From Balanoglossus misakiensis (lineage: Eukaryota; Hemichordata): DNA of 64,000 nt. Positions 20,996-32,791 of the stretch are shown piece after piece. Numbering within the stretch: the first letter of the stretch is position 1; every line of letters starts with the position of its first letter. Location: positions 12,462,001-12,526,000 of the forward strand of contig CM082583.2 in the NCBI GenBank assembly GCA_040954595.2. Direction: 5' to 3'. The notes under the pieces are model-generated. The model was not told where the DNA came from and searched no databases. It was given only the letters and a program-made list of their open reading frames with translations. The position numbers were made by a program, and so were the translations under genes.

Positions 20996-21407
20996 TTTTA
21001 GCTACACCGAGTGACCATGTGTGCATCCATTTCATCACAGAGCAAGCCTTGACCTTTGACCTACACCACCTGATCCGATAGGACGACCCTGGATGACCCA
21101 AGTTTTTGCTCCACTTTTAGCATATTTTTGTAACAATTGTACACTGAATGTTTGTGAAAAGTATAATTTCGAAAGACGCCTTAAAACAAACCAACACATA
21201 CACGAGAAAAAAAGATTAACTGCCAACGTTCTGCAGTTCGAGGTCGAGTCACAAATGGGTGTACACATGCGCAGAGGAACAGGAAGAGGGAAATTCACAA
21301 CCACCACAACAACAAACCGGTGTATACATGTAACCGAGTGGGCCAAGAATAACTCTAACACCGTCCGAGCTCGGCAACTTTCTAAGTTTAACCCAGTGCA
21401 AATTGCA
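20996..21407. promoter_or_regulatory. Shared NGRN/DCP2 divergent promoter region
   Basis: Only 412 bases separate the two start codons, so promoters and leaders of both genes must fit here. No TATA-like element is evident. A frame open from 21093 into DCP2 crosses the region, but see the rejected list. Confidence 0.6.
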
Positions 21408-23885
21408 ATGGAAGGAGCGGCACACTCAAAGACAATTCCGGAAGATATTTTGACTGATCTTTGCAGGTAGGAATGTGTCTATGTTCATTGCTTTCGTCTG
21501 CGAAAACAGCTCCGTTCGACATGTACGAGTCCTATCACGTCAAGTTCGAATACCATTTTCGTCCACGGTAGGCATTCACAGGCTTGCAAGAATTGCTTAA
21601 ACACATAAGCTACACAGATTTGCTCCAGACATCCACTAAATATTCAGCTTTCAACCCGACTTGCCTTTCTTGTAAATGTTGCATATAACTGTTCTGGATT
21701 TATTTCACTTTCAATTCTGAGAATTTTTTTTATTCCAGTCGATTTCTGATCAACATACCTGGAGAAGAAAAGAAAGATTTGGTCCGAGTGTGTTTCCAGA
21801 TTGAACTGGCACATTGGTTTTATTTGGATTTCTATCGCAATGAGAAGCCAGAGTTGCCTGCATGTGGAATAAGGGATTTCGCCACAGTAGATATCCTTTT
21901 GAAAAGTATAACAATGAAAAAAGGCATTGAATCAACCCATATTTACATATTATGATTTTATGGTGGAACAAGATATTTTCCTTAACATTGATTACTGTTC
22001 AAACATTGTCCTTATTTGAATGACCATTATGAGCGAGTGGACGACATTGTCAGCCAATGGAAAGGTTACAAAATGAGTGTGCCGACCCATGGTGCTATCA
22101 TATTAGATGAAACGCTTCAATATGTAAGTTTGTGGTAATCAGTTGTGTAGCTAAGTGAATGGAAAAAAATCTCACCTATGATCAAGTAAACGCTAGTAAC
22201 TGAAACATAACTTATGGCAACCAAAGGCAAACTCCGAGACAAAGTGTGGTCTCCTATCCATAGTATTTTGCAAAGAAGAGTGATTAAAAGTTGAAGTAAA
22301 GACCCCATCAATGATATATGCAGGCTATTGAAATTGCTTTGTCTTTGCTTGTCTTTGAAGATTTTACTTGTGCAGGGATATTGGGCCAAAGCTAGTTGGG
22401 GATTTCCTAAAGGCAAAGTGAACAAAGATGAGAGTGAATACCAGTGTGCAATACGTGAGGTAAGTTCAGTCGGAACATTTTAAAGCATACACAAGCATCA
22501 ATACCTCAATTTCTGTCCCGGGATTTCTGATGGTACATTGTCGATTTAATGGGTGACACTGAAATTTGTCACCTGCAGGTGCTTGAAGAGACTGGTTTTG
22601 ACATTGCTCATTTACTGGACCAAAATGAATACATACAACAGAAGATAAATGATCAAGAAATTAGACTCTACATCATACCATTTGTGCCAAGAGAAACTCT
22701 ATTTCAACCAAGGACACGAAAGGAAATAAAGGTATGTTCCAATTCCTATAATTGGTCAGTTTTGTCAGGTTGTGCAAAATCTTGATATTTTTGTCTGTAT
22801 ATTTTTCTTTTTCAGAGCATTGAATGGTTTCACATTGATGATTTACCAACGCACAAAAAAGACATGACACCGAAAATCAAGTTGAACTTGAGCCCAAACA
22901 ATTTCTTCATGGTGATGGCATTTGTAAAGTAAGCTATTCTTAGTCTCATTCTTTGTGACCAACCTTCCCATCTTGTTGAGAAGTTTTTACCACAATAACA
23001 GAAATGCTAATTACAAAACATTTGTTTGTGACAGGCCTTTGAAAAAGTGGATTAGCAAACAGAGAGCAAGCCTGGAACAGATAGAAAGACAGCACCACAT
23101 GAAACAGCCCGGGAAGAGCAAGAGTTCACAGATGGCCGCCACCATGGGGGAACACAAACCACTCACTGAGAAACAACGACAGAAGCAACAGAGGCAGTTC
23201 ATGCAGTCCAATCAGAGTGAATTTGCCGACTACCTGAATCTGCGGGAAGGCATAGGCAGTAGTAAAGTCAGTAATGGCCGGGGCGTGTCGACGCAGCAAC
23301 CGCGAGGTCGAGGGAGGGGTGGTGTCCAGCAGAAACAGTACACAATTTTGGTGAGTTCGTTATGTCTGGTAAAATGCAGTGTGGTTTACTTAAGTGGCAT
23401 GTGGTAAAGAAAGTGGACGTCAGTAATGTAGATAATTGTCGGTCCCTGGTCAAAACACCCACCTGAACTGGCTATAATACTTAACCCAATTTTGGCAGTC
23501 ACTGTTTCTTGATCACTCCCAAAGTTTTAATACCTCTTTCTACTCCCCTTTTTGCACCACAGACCCGTGAACCTGGCAGAGATCCAAGGCGGTCATTACA
23601 GAAATTGTTCACAGGTAAGGAACTATCTTGCAACAGGGTGTTGTGTCTGTGGTATGGTCGATGCAAATTTGACTGCTTATTGACATCTGATTACGTCAAA
23701 TGCCTGTACTGTGCTAATTTCCTGGCTTTTGTTTCTTTCCAGATGCAAACAGCGTTACTACCCCTGGCAATCTCAGCAATGGTACAGACAGACAGATGTT
23801 TACGTCCCGGTCGTTTGACAACTTCCACTTTGATTGGGAACCAATCATGAAGAATTTTGAGTTTCCCAGGAAACCTCAATCGTGA
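21408..23885 (+). CDS. DCP2: mRNA-decapping enzyme 2
   Basis: DCP2 is the Nudix hydrolase that removes the m7G cap from mRNA in P-bodies, working with DCP1 and EDC factors. Nine exons: 21408-21466, 21739-21890, 21996-22123, 22361-22459, 22579-22731, 22816-22928, 23035-23350, 23563-23614, 23743-23885, giving 404 residues (human 420). The N-terminal regulatory domain contains [16 protein letters not shown]. The Nudix box runs from [11 protein letters not shown] to IREVLEETGF, with the catalytic REVLEE glutamates intact. Box B ([12 protein letters not shown] and the following [17 protein letters not shown]) is present. A disordered Arg/Gln/Gly-rich linker leads to a C-terminal aromatic motif ([13 protein letters not shown]), like the vertebrate ending. 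The exon 2/exon 3 intron is U12-type AT-AC; the protein only reads correctly with that junction. Confidence 0.97.
21891..21995 (+). other. U12-type AT-AC intron in DCP2
   Basis: This 105-base intron starts with ATATCCTTTT and ends with AC. A perfect U12 branch-site consensus, TTCCTTAAC, lies at 21978-21986, so the branch adenosine is about 10 bases from the 3' splice site. No polypyrimidine tract and no usable GT-AG pair exists in this interval. Removing it joins GTA-G to TG-TTC and restores the conserved reading [16 protein letters not shown]. All three criteria for minor-spliceosome introns are met. Confidence 0.93.
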
Positions 23886-24735
23886 CAGCACTCGCTGCCC
23901 CTGTTTTTAATCATGGCTGAATCGTTCCAATGGACCGAAGCAGCTTTTGAGTCGAAAAGCCTCAATAATAAAAGACAGCAATTCCTCTGTAATCCTTTTC
24001 TCATCATAAAATGAATTCCCGGGAATCAAACGATGCAACTCATAAGTTGGTTTTTGCTTCAGTTATGTCAGATTTCCATGAATACTGCGCACAGTCAGCA
24101 AGGTTATGTTTTATTTATATACATATGTATGATCCCAAAGTTTAATTTGCATGCCTGATTTGGAAAGTTACCAATATCTATAAAATGGTTTTGACCAATT
24201 AAGAGACTTTCATTGATCAAAGAGTACAGTGGAGTATATTAGTGTGAATTCATTTCAATTAATGATCAGTCCAGTAACTGAGCTGATTCTTTTTAACATG
24301 TAAATGTTGACAAAACCATAAAAGTGGGATTGAACTTCAAAACTCTGTACCATTTATAGACATTGAAAGCATTTACATTTGGCTATCATATTGTGTGTCC
24401 CTCCATAATGTTTTTCATTTCAAGTGACACTTGTGGCGATTTGCTCAGCATCGAATATTTTTGACTATTTTGTATGTTTTTACCGTATGTGCATTTTGCT
24501 AATAAATTTGTGTCATGGACCAATACTGAAGTATCGTTGTTGTTGTTTTTCAATTGTCATTTCAAAGACAAATATGACTGATGATCATAGCAAGGGTAAT
24601 ATCAAACATTTTGCCTGCAGTAAATTCTTGGCTTCAGGGCACTCTGACTGTCAGTATCTGATCTTCATATCTTTTCACAGTCATTTCTTCTCCGTGACAA
24701 AATCATCTCGTCTGTTACCCCCCATGTCACAGCTG
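23886..24735. other. DCP2/NMRK tail-to-tail gap with two DCP2 poly(A) signals
   Basis: Plus-strand AATAAA signals lie at 23967-23972 (82 bases after the stop) and 24501-24506, allowing short and long DCP2 3' UTRs. On the minus strand the nearest AATAAA is at 24110-24115, which would make the kinase 3' UTR overlap that of DCP2. No coding signal is visible. Confidence 0.6.
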
Positions 24736-26390
24736 TCAACTTTGACCTTTAGATTTAATGAGTTGTAGAAGGTCTTCTTTAACTTTGGCAAAATTTTCAT
24801 CTGGATTGCTTGTTCCATCCAGGTAAACTGGTAGAGAAATATAGAAAATAATATGTTTCAAATGAATCAATCTCAGTAAACATACAGCAATTTCTTCCAT
24901 TGTTATGTAATAAAAACACCCCAACCCTGGCAAAGCCGGCAAGAGATTACTGGCCCCTGAGCTCACTGTTCCATTTTTGGCTGTAATATACACCGATGTA
25001 AAGCTATGAGCAATTTCTCTCCTCTTAAAGGGTCTGCTGCAATCTATTCATTTTCTTCTGGAAATATAAATATAAAATCATACCCACCCATGTCTACTTT
25101 CATTTCCTCTTCAAGCTCTTGTTTGTTTTCCAAGTATTTCCTCCACACATACGCTTCAAACATGCCTGCTGGGTCAGGTGGGATATAAACCCTCTGTCTG
25201 GAATGTTTAGAGAGTAATAACATTCACTTTACAAGACATCCATAAAACAAAATCAAGAAGGATACTGATACACTATTATGGACCTGGCTAAGTCAAAGCC
25301 TCAGCAATTTTAAAGTAATGAAGATGAATACTCACTCTCGCCTCCTCTTGGCTTCTTCAAATGGTAAAGTTAGAAAGTACTTCAAATCAAACAAAGGCAG
25401 CAGTTCCCTGTGAAAGGGGAGAGATATACTTTAATACTTTGTTATATTCAATATGTGGAAGTATTGAAGGAAGAAATATTTCTGTCCAAGAAATAAGAAC
25501 TTCTAGTTCAGGCAGAAGACAACGGTTATGAAATTCTTTACTCAATCAGCTATTGGTTTTAACAGCATGATGCTTACCTATAGTTAAATATCAGTATACC
25601 TTCAATAATCAGGATATAAACTGGTGGTGTTGTTTGGTCAGTTTCTGTGTTGTTGCAGAATTTTTGTGGGTTTGCTATCCAATCATTGACACTCTTCATC
25701 ATGTCGTCCATCTTGAGAGCGCTCAGATCTGGTATGTTGACAGACAAAACAGATGTTCAATATTTGTTTACATTTGTTTGTACCAATTAATTATTTCATT
25801 CACTTGTAAGAATTTCATAACTTACCATCCCATCTCTGATATCCCGTTTCTTCATCTATCAATATATCTTCCTCCTCCTGTAATGAAGAAGGGATTCACT
25901 GTTATTTCAAACCAGCAATTACCATGGCATGTCCAGGGTGCCATATTAAAGCTAAACTTGTCCCAGTGTGTGTGTGTGTGAGGAAATGATGATACATACC
26001 ACAAAGAAGTCATCTTGGTTAATTTCGTAACAATGTGGCATTTCTGTTACCAGCTGACTTGTTAGTGTAGTTTTACCACCATTGGTAATACTGAAATAAA
26101 ACAGACAGATATAGCTTGAAGTGTTGTCATTTTGGTGTTCAACCTTCAACACCAAGCAAAACATCAAGTTGGGCAGCTGTCATGTTCTATTTAATGAGTC
26201 TGTATACAGTAACTTGTAAGGTCAAGAGTGGTCAACTGTCACAGGTCTTATGGCAACCGTGACCGCAGATAACCTCTCAATGGCCTTATAGGTGCTCACA
26301 CCTCCGAGCTGCGTTTACACACGGTCGCCAACAATCAAGCACTAATACGTACCCACTTATTCCTACAATAACTGTACACCTTGAATCCAT
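24736..26390 (-). CDS. NMRK1: Nicotinamide riboside kinase
   Basis: This kinase phosphorylates nicotinamide riboside to NMN in cytosolic NAD salvage. Seven exons: 26353-26390, 26000-26090, 25826-25877, 25578-25728, 25336-25407, 25088-25197, 24736-24827, giving 201 residues (human NMRK1 199). The Walker A loop GISGITNGGKTT is split by intron 1. INQDDFFV follows, with the Asp expected to bind the ribose. The core VYILIIEGILIFNY, the LID segment EEAKRRREQRVYIPPDPAG and the C-terminal VYLDGTSNPDENF are all as in the family. The first exon is only 38 bases; its ATG and splice phase were found by eye. Invertebrates usually have one gene, so the NMRK1 rather than NMRK2 label is by convention. It lies just downstream of RPL17 on the same strand. 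Confidence 0.93.
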
Positions 26391-26792
26391 TTATGTTTAC
26401 GCCTAGCACATCCCTGCGCACTCACATTTCACAGAAGTCTCGTGCAAAAACCCAGAACTTGAGAACAACTTTGGCTAATCCTAGGTGTGACCTTCGACCT
26501 TTCACCTGGACGGTTTGGGCGCCCTCATCCGACTGGATCAGAAAAAGTAAGTGTACGTTTATACGGGTTCCAATCAACGGGCAAACTCACTTTATTCTCA
26601 ATCATCTGTTGATTGCATTGGATTATCTGTTTGTCACTTTCACCATAGCAGTATGATTAAGCAAACATGGAACGAACACAAATATTAATTTCACAAGACA
26701 ACCAAGGTATTGATTCAGTTCCCACGTGGTGTATTTAATCGGGACAAAATCTGAAAATTACAAGACAAGCTCTGAATCCCATCCGATCTGGT
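26391..26792. promoter_or_regulatory. Gap between RPL17 3' end and NMRK start
   Basis: These 402 bases lie between two genes on the same (minus) strand. They must hold the RPL17 cleavage site, which is very close to its stop, and the NMRK promoter. An open plus-strand frame here (26381-26656) has no recognisable family and was not accepted. Confidence 0.5.
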
Positions 26793-28446
26793 TTATTCCT
26801 TGCCCATCATCTTTTGTCTGGCCAGTTTCTTCTTTGAAACCTTTTTCTTCTGTTTTTCCTCCTCTTCAGGCTTTGGTACATACTGTTCCCTTTCGGAGAG
26901 TATCACTTCAATGTGACATGGTGAACTCATGTATGCTGTAGGTGGGATGAAACGGGGAACATATTTGCCATCAGTTCAAACATTTACATAGAAATGTGTA
27001 TTTTTGCACATGTTTACATGCATTTGTCAGTAGCAATTGTTATTTCAGTGTATCATAGTTCACAACACTTCAGTGATGTTCATTGTTGGGTACTAAGGCC
27101 AATTAGTTGGGAATACTTACGATTGATACGACCGTGAGCTCTGTATGTTCTACGTCTCATTTTGGCGGCACGGTTCACTTGAATGTGATCGATGACCAGG
27201 GCATCAGCATCAAGACCCTGCATGGTACAAAGACGTATACATTTATTGGTGGAAATAAAGTACAGTGATAGTGGTTAATAACACAAAACTTTCAATTTAT
27301 TTAGGGGAATTGCTGGGAATGTTATATAGGCATTCTTAAAGAAAATGTATTGTACAATAGAACACTATAGGTACCACAGTAGAGTATATTCCTTTTTCGA
27401 GTGTAGCACAACACACCAGTCAAGGCAGGTGTTCCCTTTACCTTAAATTCAGCGTTACTTTCCGCATTTTTCAAAAGCTGCAAGAGGAACTCTGCACTCT
27501 TCTTTGGCCATCTACCTTGTGTCCAATTCCATGCCTTCACCTGATAACGAAAAAGTCAAAATTGTCAAATCAATCAAGTATAATAAGTCTTTGAACTACC
27601 AGTGTTAGATAAATGTATTTTGAAAATTGCTGGATACTTTACCTGAGCTTTGCGTCCCACACCTCCGTTGTATCTTCTGAATGGTACAATTTGTTTTTTA
27701 GCGATGACATCTTTGAGATATCTGGTAGCTTTTCTCAAATGCATCTTTTTAACAGCCTGAGCGGTTTCTCTTGTGTTCTACAAAAGAGAGAGAGAAAAAG
27801 AAAACTTTCTGAAACACTACAACCTCATATCTTCCACATGCAGTTTCTGGGTAGGGTTCATAAAATTCCAAGGTTATCAGGGTTTCGTATTAAACCTGTA
27901 TTTTGCTTGCTGGACTTATTTTTAGCAGAACCTCTTCAGCAAGTGAAGGGGTTGCCAAAGTAACACTGGAACCCAAACTCACCTTGAAATGGACACGAAG
28001 ATTCGAACCCCTGGCTTTGCATGCTGTAAACAAATAGAAACCAACATATTATAAACCAACACAGGAATCCACTTCAAAAGTGTGTCTTCAGATCTGCAGG
28101 TATTGTGGTTTTGTTTGTATAGGAGTAAGAAGGGTTTTATCACTGCATCATAAGCATGCAGTCCAGTGCAAGTTCTGCAGATGCCAGGTCCTGAAAGTTA
28201 CTCTCTCAAAGTACATGTAGCTGCAATGGTTTGTAGCGGGTGCTACTAGGTTGACTGGTGTCACTGTGTTCACAGGTAGGGCTGCGAACACACCTGGCAG
28301 TACCTGCTACAATCATTGCAGCTACCTCTCGAAGGAGACTATTCCATTGTATCCCCCTACCCCTTCTAAGCTGGTGGTATGAGATAGCAAGTGATGATGA
28401 ACTTACACTTTGTGGGGTTATCGGGTTCTTGTGAATATCGCGTCAT
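26793..28446 (-). CDS. RPL17: 60S ribosomal protein L17 (uL22)
   Basis: This large-subunit protein lines the ribosome exit tunnel. Six coding exons: 28407-28446, 27983-28023, 27643-27777, 27442-27540, 27121-27217, 26793-26935, giving exactly 184 residues, the same as human. Sequence landmarks are [83 protein letters not shown] and the basic tail [18 protein letters not shown] leader exon is spliced on 16 bases before the ATG (acceptor at 28463-28464). The stop codon overlaps a poly(A) signal (26792-26797). Vertebrate RPL17 introns host SNORD58 snoRNAs; I could not find convincing C/D boxes here. Confidence 0.98.
28217..28325 (+). other. Long hairpin opposite RPL17 intron 1
   Basis: Bases 28217-28244 pair with 28299-28325 to form a 27-bp stem with one bulged base (28230) and three G-U wobbles. 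A further six-pair segment (28246-28251 with 28292-28297) lies just inside. Every non-Watson-Crick pair is a wobble only if the plus strand is transcribed; on the minus (RPL17 sense) strand they become A-C mismatches. It is absent from the spliced RPL17 message. The role is unknown. Confidence 0.65.
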
Positions 28447-31400
28447 TTTGACTGATGTCACCCTAAAAGAAAATATGAAATATACAAGTTGTGATTTCCA
28501 ATTTTGCACACCATTGATTACAGTGTTTCAAGTGATGGAGCGAGTGATGTACTCGCTCGTTCGGATGGGATTTTAATGTAATGTCACCGGATCCTAGTTC
28601 ATGCAGAATGTATTATGGGAATTGGGAAGACACGCTTCGAAACAGTTCAATGGCACTACCGTCTTTATTATCACCAATAGACCTAGTGTGCGTACACAAA
28701 CATCGGGAAACATGGCCGCCAACAGTTAAGTCATGAGTCAACGTCGATTACAAACTCTTCTTGAAGCTTCAAAATCATCTTTATTTGCACCAAATCGTGG
28801 TATAACGATAGAGTAATATACCACACAACAGTTTATTTCGAAATATATGACATTTAATCTCATCTGGCGTTAAGATGCCTTCGATTTTGAACCAACACTT
28901 CGGTATTCCCGATCTTACCTAAATCCCACAGTGAAAGAGGACACTGATAGCGAGGCTTGCAGACTCCCTAACTATGGATTAATAACAATACACATCACTT
29001 GGCTCGTCATCACTTCGTGTGTACACTGTCGGTATAGATTTGAAGTCAAATGAACCGAGCGGAGTTTGTTTGTGTCGTTTGTGCAGCAGGTAAGCCAGGT
29101 AGGAACGTGTGAATGTTATATGGGCTACACCTCCCTCCTTTGAAAAAGCAATACGGATAACCGTATCAATCGATACACCCAAAAGACCTGTTGACATTAT
29201 CAGGGCTCATCCCACTGGTAGTTTTCATTTTGGATCACTCACCCACAGACGTTCGTTTCACAGCTGTTCGTCAGCGGAGTGTGTACGGTACCGCTGGCAC
29301 TACGTGTGAAGCGTATCGGTTACTTTGAGATCGGAGTACGTATAGGTACACACGATCGATGTAAGGTGAGAATGTCGCCTCGTTTACAAGTATGTGTGAG
29401 ATAGCACGGACCACTTGCCTGTTTCGCGTTGTGAAAAGCTAAAATGCTATCATTCTAGTTGTGTGTTACAACTGCTGGCAAGATCGCGTTGTTGTTTGGG
29501 TGTGGACACTGACAGAGAGATCAGTTTAATGATAGCAGCGTGTGTCGTAAACATAAACTATCAACACCTTTGTAGGAAGTTAGATGTGCGCTCATCCAAA
29601 ACCATATCCGATGTTTCTTGTTGGTATACTGTTGGTCATCTGTAAACTTAAAGTTTAACCACTGAAAGTTATGTTCATTTCATGTGAATGGGCAAAGCCA
29701 GCATCACACCATCTGTAAATCTTCACATGAACTACACACTCAAGCAATGTCAAGAAATATTGACATTGACAGTCTAACTATAAAAAAAGCATAATAGGTC
29801 ATCATGCAGGTCTAATTGAATCTCTGTGATACCCAGTGGTGGTCAGAATTCAAATGTCGACAGTTTTGTAAGGCCATCTTGGCCTTAAATAGGAGAGAGC
29901 AAGCATTGTATGGTAGAGTACATATTCTTGTAGTACCGTAATTAGTGTGTGCATGCGGTGGGGGTAATCAATCTCTTCTGTTGTGACTAGCCGAAAATAT
30001 TGATTCCCTCTGTCGCTCCACACAATTACTGTGTAATCAGACACCAGGAATCTGTGTCAAGTAATCTTGCATTATCCAACATACGAGACCAGCTCTGTTT
30101 TTAAATTGTAAAAAGACAAGCCATTCTAGTCTGCATAAATTGTTTGGAAAAGTTGTGGACTAGTATCCTCTGTGTTGCAATGTTTTCCCTAGCTGGGAAC
30201 GGCTAAACCTGTTAATACGTCACGTTTTACCCCAGAAAGGAAATACATGTGTTGGCCAGGAAATTGAGATCAATTTGGGTGAATGAATAAAGGAGTATCA
30301 GGTAGTGTCAATAGCGTGACTTGAGTTTTGAGTTATGTAATTGATGCTAGAACAGTTATTTGTAAATCAGTAAATCATTCAAAAAAATATGAATCACTAC
30401 TATTTATCAAAGGAAATTGCATAGTGACTTTTAACCAGTCGGGGATTGTAATTTATGCGGTTTAACCTCATTCATGTCATTTGGGAGGGGGCAGTCTCAT
30501 GTGCAGCAAGATGGGGTTAAATGGCTTAGATGTGATTAAGACCCATCATGATGCAGAATGTTTGTGGTTGTATTGGAACACGTATGGAGGGAAAAGCGTA
30601 TCAAACTGCACCAACACAAAAACGAAAAGACAAGCCAAGATAAAATGGCTGATTCGACTATCAGAGATCAGTTTGAAGGTCAAGTGAAATGTACATAATG
30701 ATAATGGTTCCTTCCCCCAAAACTCGGACCCAAACGACTTCCGGTTATATGTGCTGACTAATTAGCACTTCATACATTGTTTTGTCTTAGTTTGAATGAG
30801 AATCAAAATTCACAATACGTGGCCCAGTTTTAATTGTGTGAGCGATTGAAGTAATTTAAGTTTCTTGTTCATTTTGAATAAAGCAGAAGTAAATCCGAAG
30901 ATAATAAGATAATAGCCGCACAGAGTTGTCCTAAAGCCCTTTGTGAAAAGAACCGTACATTGAGTTTGATAGATAGATAGCTTATAGCTACCAGGTATGA
31001 ACCCATGCAAGGTGTGTTCAGGAAGTACTTCTGTAGCAGGGTGTGTTACATTCTAAGGATGTTTGACTGTTCATATGAAAATGATAAGAACTAACTCGGG
31101 TAAAGTTGCCATTGGGTTTCAAACTTGAGTTTGATGAGTTTTGTCTCATATGCGAGGAGTCATAATCGTTTTCAAACACTCAAAAAGAGTTCACCGGTTT
31201 ACATTTTTTCGATGTATTGAAAAGTTCCAATCAATTGTTCCTGAAGTGGTTTGTTACAACAAAAAGGACTATTGTTGCTGCTCTGAGGCCTTGTAGTAGA
31301 AATGACACAAGATGTATTGACTTTTGATATTACATTGCTGTGCAGTTTTGTGTCAAGTAGGTGGCAGGGCAAACATTACCCACTGCTGGATTTGGAATAC

Positions 31401-32705
31401 CTTGGCATCTACTAGCTTTTTTGTGGGCCATTGCTTGACAGTTTTTACGTTGTGAAACGCACACTTTTCTTGTGATATCTCAGTCCCCAAGGCTAATTAT
31501 GACAACCTACATCTGATAATGATATCATAAAACTATATCTTGCCCAGGTTCACAGAGGTCGAATTGGAGTAGACTGTTACACAAGCGGCATTACTTAGTC
31601 ATTGATAAAAAACACAATGCCCACAAAGATAAAACAACACAGTATGTTCTCTGTGATATATAAGTGGGCACGCGGGGTCCGTAGTTGAGTAGAGGGCAAC
31701 AGGTGACCCGCTAAAACTTATGATTTCTAGGTCAGCGGGGTCAGCGTAGCATTTGCCGAGCCATTATGTTGAAATGGTGTCACTGATAAAAAGTTTTTGA
31801 GTTGGTAAGGGCAATTGTGTGAATGTTCGTATCATGACCAAGTCGCATGATTGGTTTTGAGCTCTGTGACGTTTGTTATATAACGTGTAATGACGGTAAG
31901 GGCTTGTTATGTCGCAATATGGTTTACCGCTGAGAAAATTTCCCATTTGATGATAAAAACACACAGTACACGGTTGACTGCATTGCAGGTAGTGTTAGAC
32001 TATGTTTTTAGCCACACTTGGCTACACAAACTATGTTAGGATACTGGTAGAAACTCACGTACAGTAACTGAAGTAAAACAAAAAAATAGCGTACTGCTAC
32101 CTTACCCCAGGGTACTTCTGTAATCAACCAAGAAAGAACTGAGGTTGACTGCGTGGACCAAGAAAATTCATCTTCCTGAAGCAACTTATATTTTTTTTTC
32201 ACACTGTTAGTGTTTTATAGCAATGGGACTCTATATATTGACTTTGTGTATTGTTCATTTCTTTATTGTACTGAAGACTGTGTATTAATACCGTGGCAAG
32301 ACAACCTGCCACCTAAACAATGTCTTGATATATACAAATTAATGTTCATTTTTGAAGGTCGCTGATTTCTGTGGTGTACCTTTTGGCACTTCTTGACAGC
32401 CGTGAACTGAAAACTCTCAAGTCGTGCCCAGAAACAAGCAAACACAAAAAGTACACTTGTAACCCCCTGTCCATATTTGGACTTCAAATAGAAAAAACGG
32501 CCATTAATATTGGCAGGTATTATCTCAAAGAGGCCCATTTCTGACTAGTTGATCAAACAGAGAACGGATTGTTTCAATTTGATAAGAGACCCAAGTCAAT
32601 GTAAATAAAGTGGGACAGGTGTGTCAAATAGTTATAAAAAGCATTTCAGGAAATTTCTGTCAACTCGATACGGCATATTGAATTTTCTGTGTTGTATTCA
32701 CACAG
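28447..32705. other. Upstream region of RPL17 and the ankyrin gene
   Basis: This 4.3 kb region has no coding gene I can support. Its left end must contain the RPL17 promoter and first exon. GT donors of strong form occur at 28913-28918 (minus), and on the plus strand at about 29090 and 29368; these could close untranslated first exons of RPL17 and of the ankyrin gene respectively. The remainder is AT-rich with a short TAGA run near 30969. Small open frames look random. Confidence 0.45.
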
Positions 32706-32791
32706 GGTTGTCGTAGATATGTCGTGATAAACTGGGAGCCATGACCTAGTGCACTGTGAAGTGGGTTGCAAGCGATAAACATTAAGTCAAT

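Noticed and set aside
21093-21407. In-frame ATG at 21093 that would add 105 residues to DCP2
   Set aside because: The region is the short divergent promoter shared with NGRN, the extension has no DCP2 similarity and looks like low-complexity noncoding DNA, and the ATG at 21408 gives the normal DCP2 N-terminus.
28000-28015. ATTCGAACCCC resembling a tRNA T-arm
   Set aside because: It lies inside an RPL17 coding exon and no tRNA acceptor or D-arm surrounds it.
26936-28406. Search for SNORD58-type C/D snoRNAs in RPL17 introns
   Set aside because: Vertebrate RPL17 hosts them, but I found no convincing paired C (RTGATGA) and D (CTGA) boxes on the minus strand. A GTGATGATGA at 28391 is on the wrong strand.
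30966-30980. Short TAGA microsatellite
   Set aside because: Only about three units; no sign of function.
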